In this document: positions 26,178 through 33,601 of the stretch, in pieces | How the letters are laid out: each line of letters starts with the position of its first letter | Position numbering within the stretch: the first letter of the stretch is position 1 | Position numbers and translations under genes: made by a program | The notes under the pieces: generated by a model | What the model saw: only the letters and a program-made list of their open reading frames with translations | Databases searched by the model: none | Told to the model about the DNA's origin: nothing | NCBI GenBank assembly: GCA_937915865.1 | Contig: CALGIG010000058.1 | Coordinates: 1-41,657, forward strand | From: an uncultured Prolixibacteraceae bacterium | GTDB lineage: Bacteria > Bacteroidota > Bacteroidia > Bacteroidales > Prolixibacteraceae | Direction of reading: 5' to 3' | Length of the DNA: 41,657 nt

Positions 26178-26200
26178 TAAAATTTATCAGACAATGAGTT

Positions 26201-26436
26201 CAGCGCCTTACTATTACTGCTAACTAGTAAATAGCGGCAAGTTTACCGTACTTTTCTCTTGCCGTTTGCTACGATAAAAAACAATTGCGCGGACAATTTC
26301 AGGGCTTGCGCCCTTATGTCGCCCCGGAATCCGGGTGCGAATTTCGCTGGTTTTACCCAGCTATGTGAACAGTGTCATGCCCTACGAAGGCAGGTTCAGG
26401 ATGCCGCTCGTTGTTTTGTTAAAAATAAGGCGTTAT
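26201..26436 (-). repeat. Long inverted-repeat region upstream of the DUF4236 gene, element A
   Basis: AACGCCTTA at 26434-26426 (minus reading) pairs with TAAGGCGCT at the other end (26210-26202), and GCGGCA with TTGCCGC one step inside. The loop contains further short stems (GGGCTTGCGCCC and CCCGGAATCCGGG). It is in the same position relative to the gene as elements B and C but lacks their TATA arms and CCCGC boxes. No gene is in this 236-bp stretch. Confidence 0.5.
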
Positions 26437-26560
26437 GTTCAAACATCAAAACTATTGTTCACTTATTTTCAATCTTTTTAGGCATTAAATTACTCAGTGT
26501 CAAACTATCCGGGGCCAGCTCAACGCACTCTTAATAGCAGTAATCGTATGACAGAACCCT

Positions 26561-26896
26561 GCTCTTGAGTGTCAGAGACTTACTATCGAATGTCACATGC
26601 CTACTATTGAGTGTCAGATGCCTGTTCTCGAATGTCAGAAGCCTGTTCGCTAATGCCATGTGCCTGTTCTCGAATGTCAAAGGCTTACTATCGAACGTCA
26701 GAAGCCTGTTCTCTAGTGTCATATGCCTGTTCGCTAATGTCAGATGCTTACTCTCTAATGCCAGAAGCCTGTTCTCTAATGTCAGGAGCTTACTATCGAA
26801 CGTCAGAAGCCTGTTCTCTAGTGTCATGTGCCTGTTCGCTAATGTCAGAAGCTTACTCTCTAATGCCAGAAGCCTGTTCTCTAATGTCAGATGTCC
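26561..26896. repeat. Minisatellite: 16 tandem 21-bp units
   Basis: Units follow the consensus GTTCTCTAATGTCAGAAGCCT without indels over 336 bp. A 105-bp higher-order block (five units) recurs, for example GAAGCCTGTTCTCTAGTGTC at 26701 and 26806. Because the period is seven codons, frames stay open on both strands. The minus frame (26827-26531, 98 codons) reads heptads such as TLENRLL, TFDSKLL, ALESKHL, and the plus frame (26565-26909) reads SLFSNVR. No ribosome-binding site or homology supports either as a gene. It closes the accessory island. Confidence 0.9.
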
Positions 26897-27269
26897 TTCC
26901 CTGAAATAGCTTTAATACTTTTTTGTTGAAGTGGATACAAACATAGGATTTATTCCTGGTTTGTATTTCACCTGATTTTAATATTCCTGTTCTTTTTCCT
27001 TTGATATTTCTTTTTCCTGTTCTTTTATCAGGGATTACCGGTCTTCCTGTTTTTTACTTCTCATGGATTTTTATCCCTGTTTTGTGCTTTCTTCTTTCCT
27101 TCCCTGAAATAGCTTTGACTTTCGCTAAAAAGAACGCCAGAAGTAAGCCAATCGATAATTTGCCGGCAAAAATATTGTACCCGTCGAAAAATGCAGTCGG
27201 TTTGAATCCGTTTCCATAACTTTGCTCAAAACAATCTGAAAAAGTAAATTTCAAAAAAAACAAGAAAAC
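26897..27269. other. CT-rich intergenic region with a 20-bp direct repeat and a -7 element
   Basis: TCCTTCCCTGAAATAGCTTT occurs at 26894-26913 and again at 27097-27116, flanking about 183 bp of CT-rich sequence with repeated TTCCTG. The layout suggests a small insertion or duplication. TAACTTTG at 27217-27224 fits the -7 consensus and would give a leader of about 45 nt for the gene at 27270. No gene is seen. Confidence 0.5.
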
Positions 27270-28037
27270 ATGCAATCACACGAAATTGATTACAAGATTA
27301 TGGGTCACGATGTTCAGTTGGTTGAAGTTGAACTCGATCCGGGAGAAACAGTAATTGCCGAAGCTGGCGCCATGTTATATATGGAAGATGGCATAAGTTT
27401 CGACACCAAAATGGGCGATGGTTCCAATCCCCGCGCTGGTTTTTTCGATAAAGTTCTGGCAGCGGGTTCGCGACTGATTACCGGCGAGTCGCTTTTCATT
27501 ACACATTTTACCAACCAGGGCTGGGGCAAAAAACACGTGGCTTTTTCGGCGCCTTACCCCGGAACCATAATCCCGATTAACTTGATAAATCATCGTGGAA
27601 GTATAGTTGTACAGAAAGACGCTTTTTTATGCGCAGCTTTGGGTACAAAAATATCCATGCGTTTCAATAGAAAACTGGGAGCCGGTTTTTTTGGCGGAGA
27701 AGGGTTCATCCTTCAGTTATTGCAGGGCGATGGCAAAGTATTTATTCATGCCGGAGGTACAGTAATCGAACGCCAGCTGAACAACGAAGTTTTACGCGTT
27801 GATACCGGTTGCGTAGTTGGTTTCGAAGAAACAATCGATTTCGATATTCAACAAGCTGGCGGTTTGCGCTCGATGGTGTTTGGCGGCGAAGGTTTATTCC
27901 TGGCCACCTTACGCGGAACCGGTAAAGTTTGGTTACAATCGATGCCTATTCGCAAGTTGGTAGCCCAACTGAGCACATTCGGCCCCAACAGCCGCAAAGA
28001 AGCAAGTGGCGGATTACTCAACAGCATTTTCGAATAA
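27270..28037 (+). CDS. AIM24 / TIGR00266 family protein
   Basis: A 255-residue cytosolic protein with the family's beta-prism pattern: MQSHEIDYKIMGHDVQLVEVEL, VIAEAGAMLYMEDGI, the glycine-rich GDGSNPRAGFFDKVLAAGSRL, LINHRGSIVVQKDAFLCA, FFGGEGFILQLLQGDGKVFIHAGG and GGLRSMVFGGEGLFLATLRG. It is full length for the family. The bacterial function is unestablished; the eukaryotic member AIM24 is a mitochondrial membrane protein. It stands alone between the minisatellite and a bidirectional terminator. Confidence 0.92.
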   Translation: MQSHEIDYKIMGHDVQLVEVELDPGETVIAEAGAMLYMEDGISFDTKMGDGSNPRAGFFDKVLAAGSRLITGESLFITHFTNQGWGKKHVAFSAPYPGTIIPINLINHRGSIVVQKDAFLCAALGTKISMRFNRKLGAGFFGGEGFILQLLQGDGKVFIHAGGTVIERQLNNEVLRVDTGCVVGFEETIDFDIQQAGGLRSMVFGGEGLFLATLRGTGKVWLQSMPIRKLVAQLSTFGPNSRKEASGGLLNSIFE

Positions 28038-28058
28038 ACAAATTTTCTCTATAAAAAC

Positions 28059-28098
28059 AATAGCCCGAAACATCAACGCTTCGGGCTATTTTATTTTT
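28059..28098. terminator. Bidirectional rho-independent terminator
   Basis: AATAGCCCGAA pairs with TTCGGGCTATT across a 10-nt loop, followed by TTTATTTTTC on the plus strand and preceded by A-rich sequence that gives a T-run on the minus strand. It lies between the convergent AIM24-family gene and the Gfo/Idh gene and can serve both. Confidence 0.85.
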
Positions 28099-28110
28099 CA
28101 GGATTGGCAA

Positions 28111-29553
28111 TTACAATTTATAAAATTCGTCCCAACCTTTACGGGGAAGTTCGCCAACCAATAACGAATTTGCTGCTTTATTATTGGTAATTTTCTTATT
28201 CTCACGATCGAAAATAAGCTTGGTATTTAAACGCTGGGCAATAACTCCAAGGTTGAAAACCTGGCTCAACGGGCCAGCAATATCGAAAGGCGAACGGGTC
28301 TTTTCTTCACCTTTTACTGCTTTCAGGAAGTTAGCATAGTGGTTCGAAGGGCTTTGAGGTACTTCAGGCAATTTCGATTCCATTTCCCTGGCTTTTTCCG
28401 AAGGAATAATCGACAAGGTACTTCCGTGTGAACCGCCTTTAAACGTTAGTTCTTTGCTGTAGATTTCCTTACCAGGGTTAAGTTTGGCAGGCTGCACTTT
28501 TCCAACACTGGTTGGCGGAATATTTGGATCGAGCTCGGTAGTTCCAAAACCTTCAGGAACCTGCGGAATGTTATTTACCCCATCGTACCATGTTATATCA
28601 CAGGCTGGCATATTTCCACGGGCCGGGAATCTGAACAAAATAGTTGACGACTGCGGGAAAAAGAACGAATTGTGCCCTTCGAGTTTCAGTGCACTCACTT
28701 CGGTTGGCAACCCCAGATTCAGGAACTGATGTGCAGTGTCGATGATGTGAGCGCCCCAATCGCCCAGCGCACCCATGCCAAAATCGTACCAGCAACGCCA
28801 TTGCCCATTGATGTAATCGTGGTTATAGTCGTGCAATTTCACATCCGAATGCCAGGTATCCCAGTCTAAGGTAGCCGGAATTGGTTCTGCTGCCGGATAT
28901 TTGGTAATCTTGGTATCCCAACCATGCCAACGACGGGCCGAATTCATGTGGGCTGTAATTGCAGTTACATCTTTAATAATCCCGGCTTCGGTCCACGCTT
29001 TAAACTGAAAATAATTGGCTTCTGAGTGGCCCTGATTTCCCATTTGGGTAACCACATTATATTTTTTCGCAGCATTCATCATCAATTCAACTTCGTGGAA
29101 GGTACGGGCCATTGGTTTTTCAACATACACCGCTTTCCCGAGCGACATAGCCAACATGGCAATCGGGAAATGCGAATGGTCGGGAACACCTACCAAAACA
29201 GCATCAATCTGATTCGCCATTTTATCAAACATCTTCCTAAAATCCTGAAAACGCGGAACATCGGGGAACTTTTCCAGAACTTTCTGAGTTTGAGCAGCGC
29301 CCATATCAGTATCGCAAAGCGCTACAATATTGCAAAGACCAGTATTGTACAATGAAAATACATCAGACCCTCCTTGATTTCCAATACCAACACAAGCCAG
29401 GTTAACCCGTTCGTTAGCGCCTGCCAATCCGTTAGCCGGCACATAATTTCCCGACATCGCCTTGCTTAAAATAGGAGGGAACACAACCAGAGAAGACAAA
29501 GCCGCAGCCTGTTTCAGGAATATTCTGCGGGACGATTCGTTTTGTTTTGTCAT
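28111..29553 (-). CDS. Tat-exported Gfo/Idh/MocA family oxidoreductase
   Basis: A 480-residue protein with a twin-arginine signal (SSRRIFLKQAAALSSLVVFP, R9-R10), so it is folded with cofactor before export to the periplasm. The Rossmann domain has VGIGNQGGSDVF for NAD(P), VPDHSHFPIAMLA and the signature YVEKPMAR at about 140-150. The second half is the Gfo/Idh/MocA alpha+beta substrate domain with WHGWDTKI and WRCWYDFGMGALGDWGAH. Such enzymes oxidise or epimerise sugars, and relatives include GH109 glycosidases; the substrate is not readable. Neighbouring GH51 and SusCD genes suggest glycan processing. It stands 160 bp downstream of the GH51 gene. Confidence 0.9.
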   Translation of the reverse strand: MTKQNESSRRIFLKQAAALSSLVVFPPILSKAMSGNYVPANGLAGANERVNLACVGIGNQGGSDVFSLYNTGLCNIVALCDTDMGAAQTQKVLEKFPDVPRFQDFRKMFDKMANQIDAVLVGVPDHSHFPIAMLAMSLGKAVYVEKPMARTFHEVELMMNAAKKYNVVTQMGNQGHSEANYFQFKAWTEAGIIKDVTAITAHMNSARRWHGWDTKITKYPAAEPIPATLDWDTWHSDVKLHDYNHDYINGQWRCWYDFGMGALGDWGAHIIDTAHQFLNLGLPTEVSALKLEGHNSFFFPQSSTILFRFPARGNMPACDITWYDGVNNIPQVPEGFGTTELDPNIPPTSVGKVQPAKLNPGKEIYSKELTFKGGSHGSTLSIIPSEKAREMESKLPEVPQSPSNHYANFLKAVKGEEKTRSPFDIAGPLSQVFNLGVIAQRLNTKLIFDRENKKITNNKAANSLLVGELPRKGWDEFYKL

Positions 29554-29713
29554 AGTGAATTTTGTTAGTTGGTTACTTTTTAAATCAGACTTAAATTTAG
29601 TTGTCGAAAGGTAAGAATTTGAGAATGCTTATAAAGCGAATAGCATAAAAAATTAACGAGCTATTCAGAAGATTAGAAACCAACTAAAAACCCCGCCAAA
29701 ATCAATACCGAAC

Positions 29714-31675
29714 TTATTTCTTTAACGAAATTCTAACGACAGTCAACGAATATGGGTCAAGGTTCATTACTATTTTCTTACTCGTCAGCTTTTGCTTGTA
29801 TTCAACGGGCACTTGCTCTGATTGTCCAACTTTGTTGTATGCGCCCAAATTTGGATTAGCCAAAAACTGTACTGCAAATTCTTTTCCAAACGGCTGTTTC
29901 CCGTCTAACTGCAAATTTAGTACGTTAGGCTTTTTAGCTACATTCACCATTTTCACAATTAGCTCTGATGTAGCTGCATCGATACAAGCTGTTGCATATA
30001 AACTATCCTGACCAGCCAATGCTTTCCCATCGACTAAAGCCGAAACCACATCGGTTCCCCTGTTGGTCGAGAAAAGTTTCTGCACATAATAATTTGGAGT
30101 TCCAACCGATTTCAGGTTGTCAAACCAAATCAGATCGGGGCGCCACTGCCAGGCATTCACATTGCCAAACAACGGAGCATACGATGCCATATAAACAACA
30201 TCAGCATTGCGTTCGAGCCCGGTCATGAAAGCAGCTTCGGCCAGCGCACTTTTCCATGTATTACGCGACTCCGAATCTTTGCCTTCTTTATCATGTGCAG
30301 CATATTCGCCAGCAAATACTTTTGACCCTTTACGATCGTAATTATCATACCTGCTGGCATTTTGCAGAAACCATTCAGGGCTTTTATAATAGTGTTCGTC
30401 AACCAACGGAACATTCAATTCACGCATTTGCGGCCATAAATAGTCGAAATCCTTTCCATCAGGCGAAGGACCTGAACCGCCTACAAACGAAATTTCGGGG
30501 TGTTTTTCTCGTAAAACTTTCAGGAAAATTTTTAAACGATCGATGTATTGGGTGCCCCATTGTTCATTCCCAACACCAACCATTTTTAGGTTGAAAGGCG
30601 CCGGATGCCCCATGTCGGCGCGAAGCTTTCCCCATTTGGTTGTCGGTTCGCCATTTGCAAATTCAATCAAATCCAGAATATCCTGAATGTAAGGATCGAG
30701 TTTATCGAGCGGAACCAATTCCGACGAATTAAATTCGCAAGCCATTCCGCAGTTAAGTATGGGTAGTGGAGATGCGCCAATATCTTCGCATAAAAGGAAA
30801 TACTCGTAAAACCCAAGCCCGTACGACTGAAAATAGTCTGGAGCATTTCTGTACGAAAATTCAGTATTCCATCGATTTACAATCAATTTCCGATCTTCAA
30901 CATTGCCAACTGTCTTTTTCCATTGATAACGGGTTTCGAGTTCATGTCCTTCAACAATGCAACCACCAGGGAAACGAAGAAATCCAGGTTTCAGATCGGC
31001 AAGTTTTTGCACTAAGTCGGCACGAAGTCCGTTCTTTCGATTCTTCCATGTATGTTCGGGAAAAAGTGAAACCATATCAATTTCGATGGTGCTTTTGCCT
31101 GAAAAAGTCAAGCGCAATTTGGCTTTTGCCTGAGTTTTGGAGCAAGCGAGCTTTGCCTCGTATTTCCTCCATTCTCCTGAAAAATTCTTTACCTCGGAAC
31201 TACCTATAACCATGCCTGTTGAATCGAGTAACTCAACTTTCATTACTGATTTTCCCTGATCCTGACAAGCCCAGATGGAAAAATCGTAGTTCTCGCCGGC
31301 AACGACACCCATCCCACGAAAACCTTCATTTTCCAAACCAAGACTTTTGTCGGCAGATATCTCCAACCGGAGAAAACGTGGATTATTTTCATCCTGACTG
31401 TTAACAATTTGAACTTGTCCGGTATAATCTTCGCCTATTTTTTTCCAGCCCATCAACGGTTTATAAAATTCGAACGAGCGATTTTTCACCAATTCGGCAT
31501 ATATACCGCCATCGGCAGCAAAATTAATATCTTCAAAAAATACACCCCACATGGTTGGCTGGATTGGGGCAATTGTTGTTTGAGTTTTAATAACCAGTGA
31601 TTTGGGTTGTGCCCAACTGGCAACTGTACCAATAGAAAAGAAGCAAATCAGAAATGAAAAAAGTCTTAGTTTCAT
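29714..31675 (-). CDS. GH51 alpha-L-arabinofuranosidase, secreted
   Basis: A 653-residue enzyme with a signal peptide (KLRLFSFLICFFSIGTVASW, cleavage near residue 22). Residues about 25-200 combine the start of the catalytic domain (TMWGVFFEDINFAADGGIYAELVKNRSFE) with an inserted CBM4-like beta-sandwich. The (beta/alpha)8 barrel carries KPGFLRFPGGCIVEG, acid/base E371 in VGVGNEQWG and nucleophile E457 in FAGEYAAHD. A C-terminal beta domain ends YSLTVVRISLKK. It should release terminal L-arabinofuranose from arabinan or arabinoxylan oligosaccharides in the periplasm or at the surface. A terminator at 31791-31819 and its own -7 box separate it from susCD transcription. Confidence 0.93.
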   Translation of the reverse strand: MKLRLFSFLICFFSIGTVASWAQPKSLVIKTQTTIAPIQPTMWGVFFEDINFAADGGIYAELVKNRSFEFYKPLMGWKKIGEDYTGQVQIVNSQDENNPRFLRLEISADKSLGLENEGFRGMGVVAGENYDFSIWACQDQGKSVMKVELLDSTGMVIGSSEVKNFSGEWRKYEAKLACSKTQAKAKLRLTFSGKSTIEIDMVSLFPEHTWKNRKNGLRADLVQKLADLKPGFLRFPGGCIVEGHELETRYQWKKTVGNVEDRKLIVNRWNTEFSYRNAPDYFQSYGLGFYEYFLLCEDIGASPLPILNCGMACEFNSSELVPLDKLDPYIQDILDLIEFANGEPTTKWGKLRADMGHPAPFNLKMVGVGNEQWGTQYIDRLKIFLKVLREKHPEISFVGGSGPSPDGKDFDYLWPQMRELNVPLVDEHYYKSPEWFLQNASRYDNYDRKGSKVFAGEYAAHDKEGKDSESRNTWKSALAEAAFMTGLERNADVVYMASYAPLFGNVNAWQWRPDLIWFDNLKSVGTPNYYVQKLFSTNRGTDVVSALVDGKALAGQDSLYATACIDAATSELIVKMVNVAKKPNVLNLQLDGKQPFGKEFAVQFLANPNLGAYNKVGQSEQVPVEYKQKLTSKKIVMNLDPYSLTVVRISLKK

Positions 31676-31705
31676 TTTGTTCGGTATTTCGGTTAATTAT
31701 CACTA

Positions 31706-31713
31706 CAAATATA
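31706..31713 (-). promoter_or_regulatory. Candidate -7 promoter element of the GH51 gene
   Basis: TATATTTG on the minus strand matches TAnnTTTG, with a T-rich -33 region 22 nt upstream. The leader would be about 25 nt. Together with the terminator just upstream this indicates that the GH51 gene is transcribed separately from susCD. Confidence 0.5.
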
Positions 31714-31790
31714 ACCGTACAAGTGACACTTAAAACACTTAAACCAATTTATAAAAAGGAAAGGCAACTACTAAATCCGGAGGAATATAC

Positions 31791-31819
31791 AAAAAGCGGC
31801 TTCCCCTCTGGGAAACCGC
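31791..31819 (-). terminator. Rho-independent terminator after susD
   Basis: On the minus strand GCGGTTTCCC-AGAG-GGGAAGCCGC (one mismatch) is followed by TTTTTGTATATT. It lies about 220 bp beyond the susD stop and 116 bp before the GH51 start. An earlier perfect 11-bp stem, CAGAATCAACC with GGTTGATTCTG, at 31985-32020 is closer to susD but lacks a T-run. Confidence 0.7.
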
Positions 31820-32037
31820 CTGATTATTCGCAAAAGCTCAAGGCATCAGCCCTGATTTTGTTGACAGAAAATCCTTCATTTACCATCTAAAAATCCGATA
31901 ACCGGGAACGAATTCAATGACCACATACCTCAAATTTGATGAATCGCTCTTAAATAAATCAAAGGAAAATCTGAAAGAATGAATCAGAATCAACCGTTTC
32001 GGTTGAATAGGTTGATTCTGAAAAAGTCAAACAATTT

Positions 32038-33582
32038 CTAGTAACCAGTATTTTGTTTCAGATTTTCATTAGCGCCTAAAGCCGAAGTTGGAATTGGATA
32101 AATAGCCTTAGTTGCTGCTGTAGCTGGTTTGCCTTGCCATGCATCGCCAAATTTGCCAAAGCGGACTAAATCCTGGCGACGGAGGCCTTCCCAATACAGT
32201 TCGTACCCTCTTTCTTTAAGTATATCGTTTAGTGTAACCGAAGTCAAAAGAGGCAGGGTTTTTCCTGCTGCGCTACGTTTCGCCCTGATGGCGTTTAAGT
32301 CGGAGAGAGCTCCCGAAGTATCGCCATTGCGGAATTTAGCTTCGGCACGAATTAAGTAAACATCTGATATACGCATAATTGGAACATCGTTGGGCGAAGA
32401 GAACTGGTGTGTGGTTGCAGCATTAGGTGCGAATTTAACAACGCGGATACCTGCATTTTCGGGAGAACTTTCGAGGTTCACTTCAGGAACAAAAATTAGA
32501 GCCGATCCGTCGCGCTGTTTTAATGCAGAGCCATCCAACCCGTATTGCTGTCCAACAAGAAACCCTTGGTTAAAGCCACATTCCGATTTAATACGATTAT
32601 CCTGGTAACGTGCATCGTTTACTTTATCCCAGGTGTCGAAGAATGTTGAAGTGGTACTTGGTCCATTCCATGTACTCGTTATGTTTCCAAATATTTGACT
32701 GTAATGTAAAGTGAAATTTACCCAGCAACTGCCACTACCCATATCAACACTATCATCCATCGGGACACGCAGTATAAATTCTGAATTTTCGTCTACAAAT
32801 TTCTGGAACATAGTCCAGTAATCGGTTGCTATCGAATAACTTGTATTAGCAATTACATCGTTACAAGCAGAAATGGCTTCGGCGTATTTTTTGGTACCAG
32901 TCCATACTTCGTAATTCAGATATATTTTGGCGAGCAAAGTTTGAGCTGCCCCTTTAGTTGCATGATCGGAGCCAACATCGGCCTTTGTTTTCAGATCAGG
33001 AAGTATTTCAGTAAGTTCCGAAATGATTTTATCGGCAGCAGCTTTTCTGTCTAAAACAGTTGGGGCTATCGAAAAATCGACTTCAGAAGCTTCGCGATAT
33101 GGAACCTGACCGAATAAATCACAAATCAGATATTCATAATAAGCCTTAAGGAACCTGGCCTCGGCAATGTACTGGGTTGTAGTTGCCGATGAGGTGAATT
33201 TCCCGATGTAATTGATGGCAACGTTAGCACGCGAAACACCCTGGTTCAAAGCTTCCCACACGTTCTTCATACGAACATGATCGGCAGTCCATGTTTGCAA
33301 ATGTAGTTGCTGCCACTCGCCATTATCATACCAGTCGGTACCACGGGTTGGAACAATTACTTCGTCGGTCGATACTTCCTGTAGTGCCCAGTAGTCGTAC
33401 CATTCGATTGTACGGCGTAAACTGGCGTAAGGCGCATTTATTAATGCAGTCATATTACTGGGATCGTTTACAAGGTCGGTGCCAAGTTGTTCATCAAGCA
33501 CTTTTTCGTCGAGGTTAGTGCAGGCGACAAGCCCTGTAAATACTATAAAAGTGCAGTATTTAATGAATTTATTTCGTTTCAT
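32038..33582 (-). CDS. SusD/RagB family surface glycan-binding lipoprotein
   Basis: A 514-residue lipoprotein. The signal peptide ends in the lipobox LVAC with C21 as the lipidated residue (KYCTFIVFTGLVACTNLDEK). The family features are RFLKAYYEYLICDLFGQVPY (tetratricopeptide-like helices), TLLAKIYLNYEVW, PIMRISDVYLIRAEAKFRNGD and the C-terminal ERGYELYWEGLRRQDLVRFGKF. It caps the SusC porin and delivers oligosaccharides. It starts 19 bp after the susC stop, the normal operon order. Specificity cannot be read; the local GH51 points to arabinose-containing glycans (inference). Confidence 0.95.
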   Translation of the reverse strand: MKRNKFIKYCTFIVFTGLVACTNLDEKVLDEQLGTDLVNDPSNMTALINAPYASLRRTIEWYDYWALQEVSTDEVIVPTRGTDWYDNGEWQQLHLQTWTADHVRMKNVWEALNQGVSRANVAINYIGKFTSSATTTQYIAEARFLKAYYEYLICDLFGQVPYREASEVDFSIAPTVLDRKAAADKIISELTEILPDLKTKADVGSDHATKGAAQTLLAKIYLNYEVWTGTKKYAEAISACNDVIANTSYSIATDYWTMFQKFVDENSEFILRVPMDDSVDMGSGSCWVNFTLHYSQIFGNITSTWNGPSTTSTFFDTWDKVNDARYQDNRIKSECGFNQGFLVGQQYGLDGSALKQRDGSALIFVPEVNLESSPENAGIRVVKFAPNAATTHQFSSPNDVPIMRISDVYLIRAEAKFRNGDTSGALSDLNAIRAKRSAAGKTLPLLTSVTLNDILKERGYELYWEGLRRQDLVRFGKFGDAWQGKPATAATKAIYPIPTSALGANENLKQNTGY

Positions 33583-33601
33583 TGTTAGCTAATTTTATGG
33601 A

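Noticed and set aside
22222..26436. Classical integron with integrase
   Set aside because: No tyrosine recombinase is present and the spacer cores fit the attC consensus only partly; reported instead as a cassette-like hypothesis.
26259..26534. 91-codon plus-strand ORF upstream of the minisatellite
   Set aside because: It lies inside the palindromic region upstream of the DUF4236 gene, with no recognisable features.
26561..26896. CRISPR array
   Set aside because: Units are contiguous 21-mers without spacers, vary gradually, and no cas genes are near.
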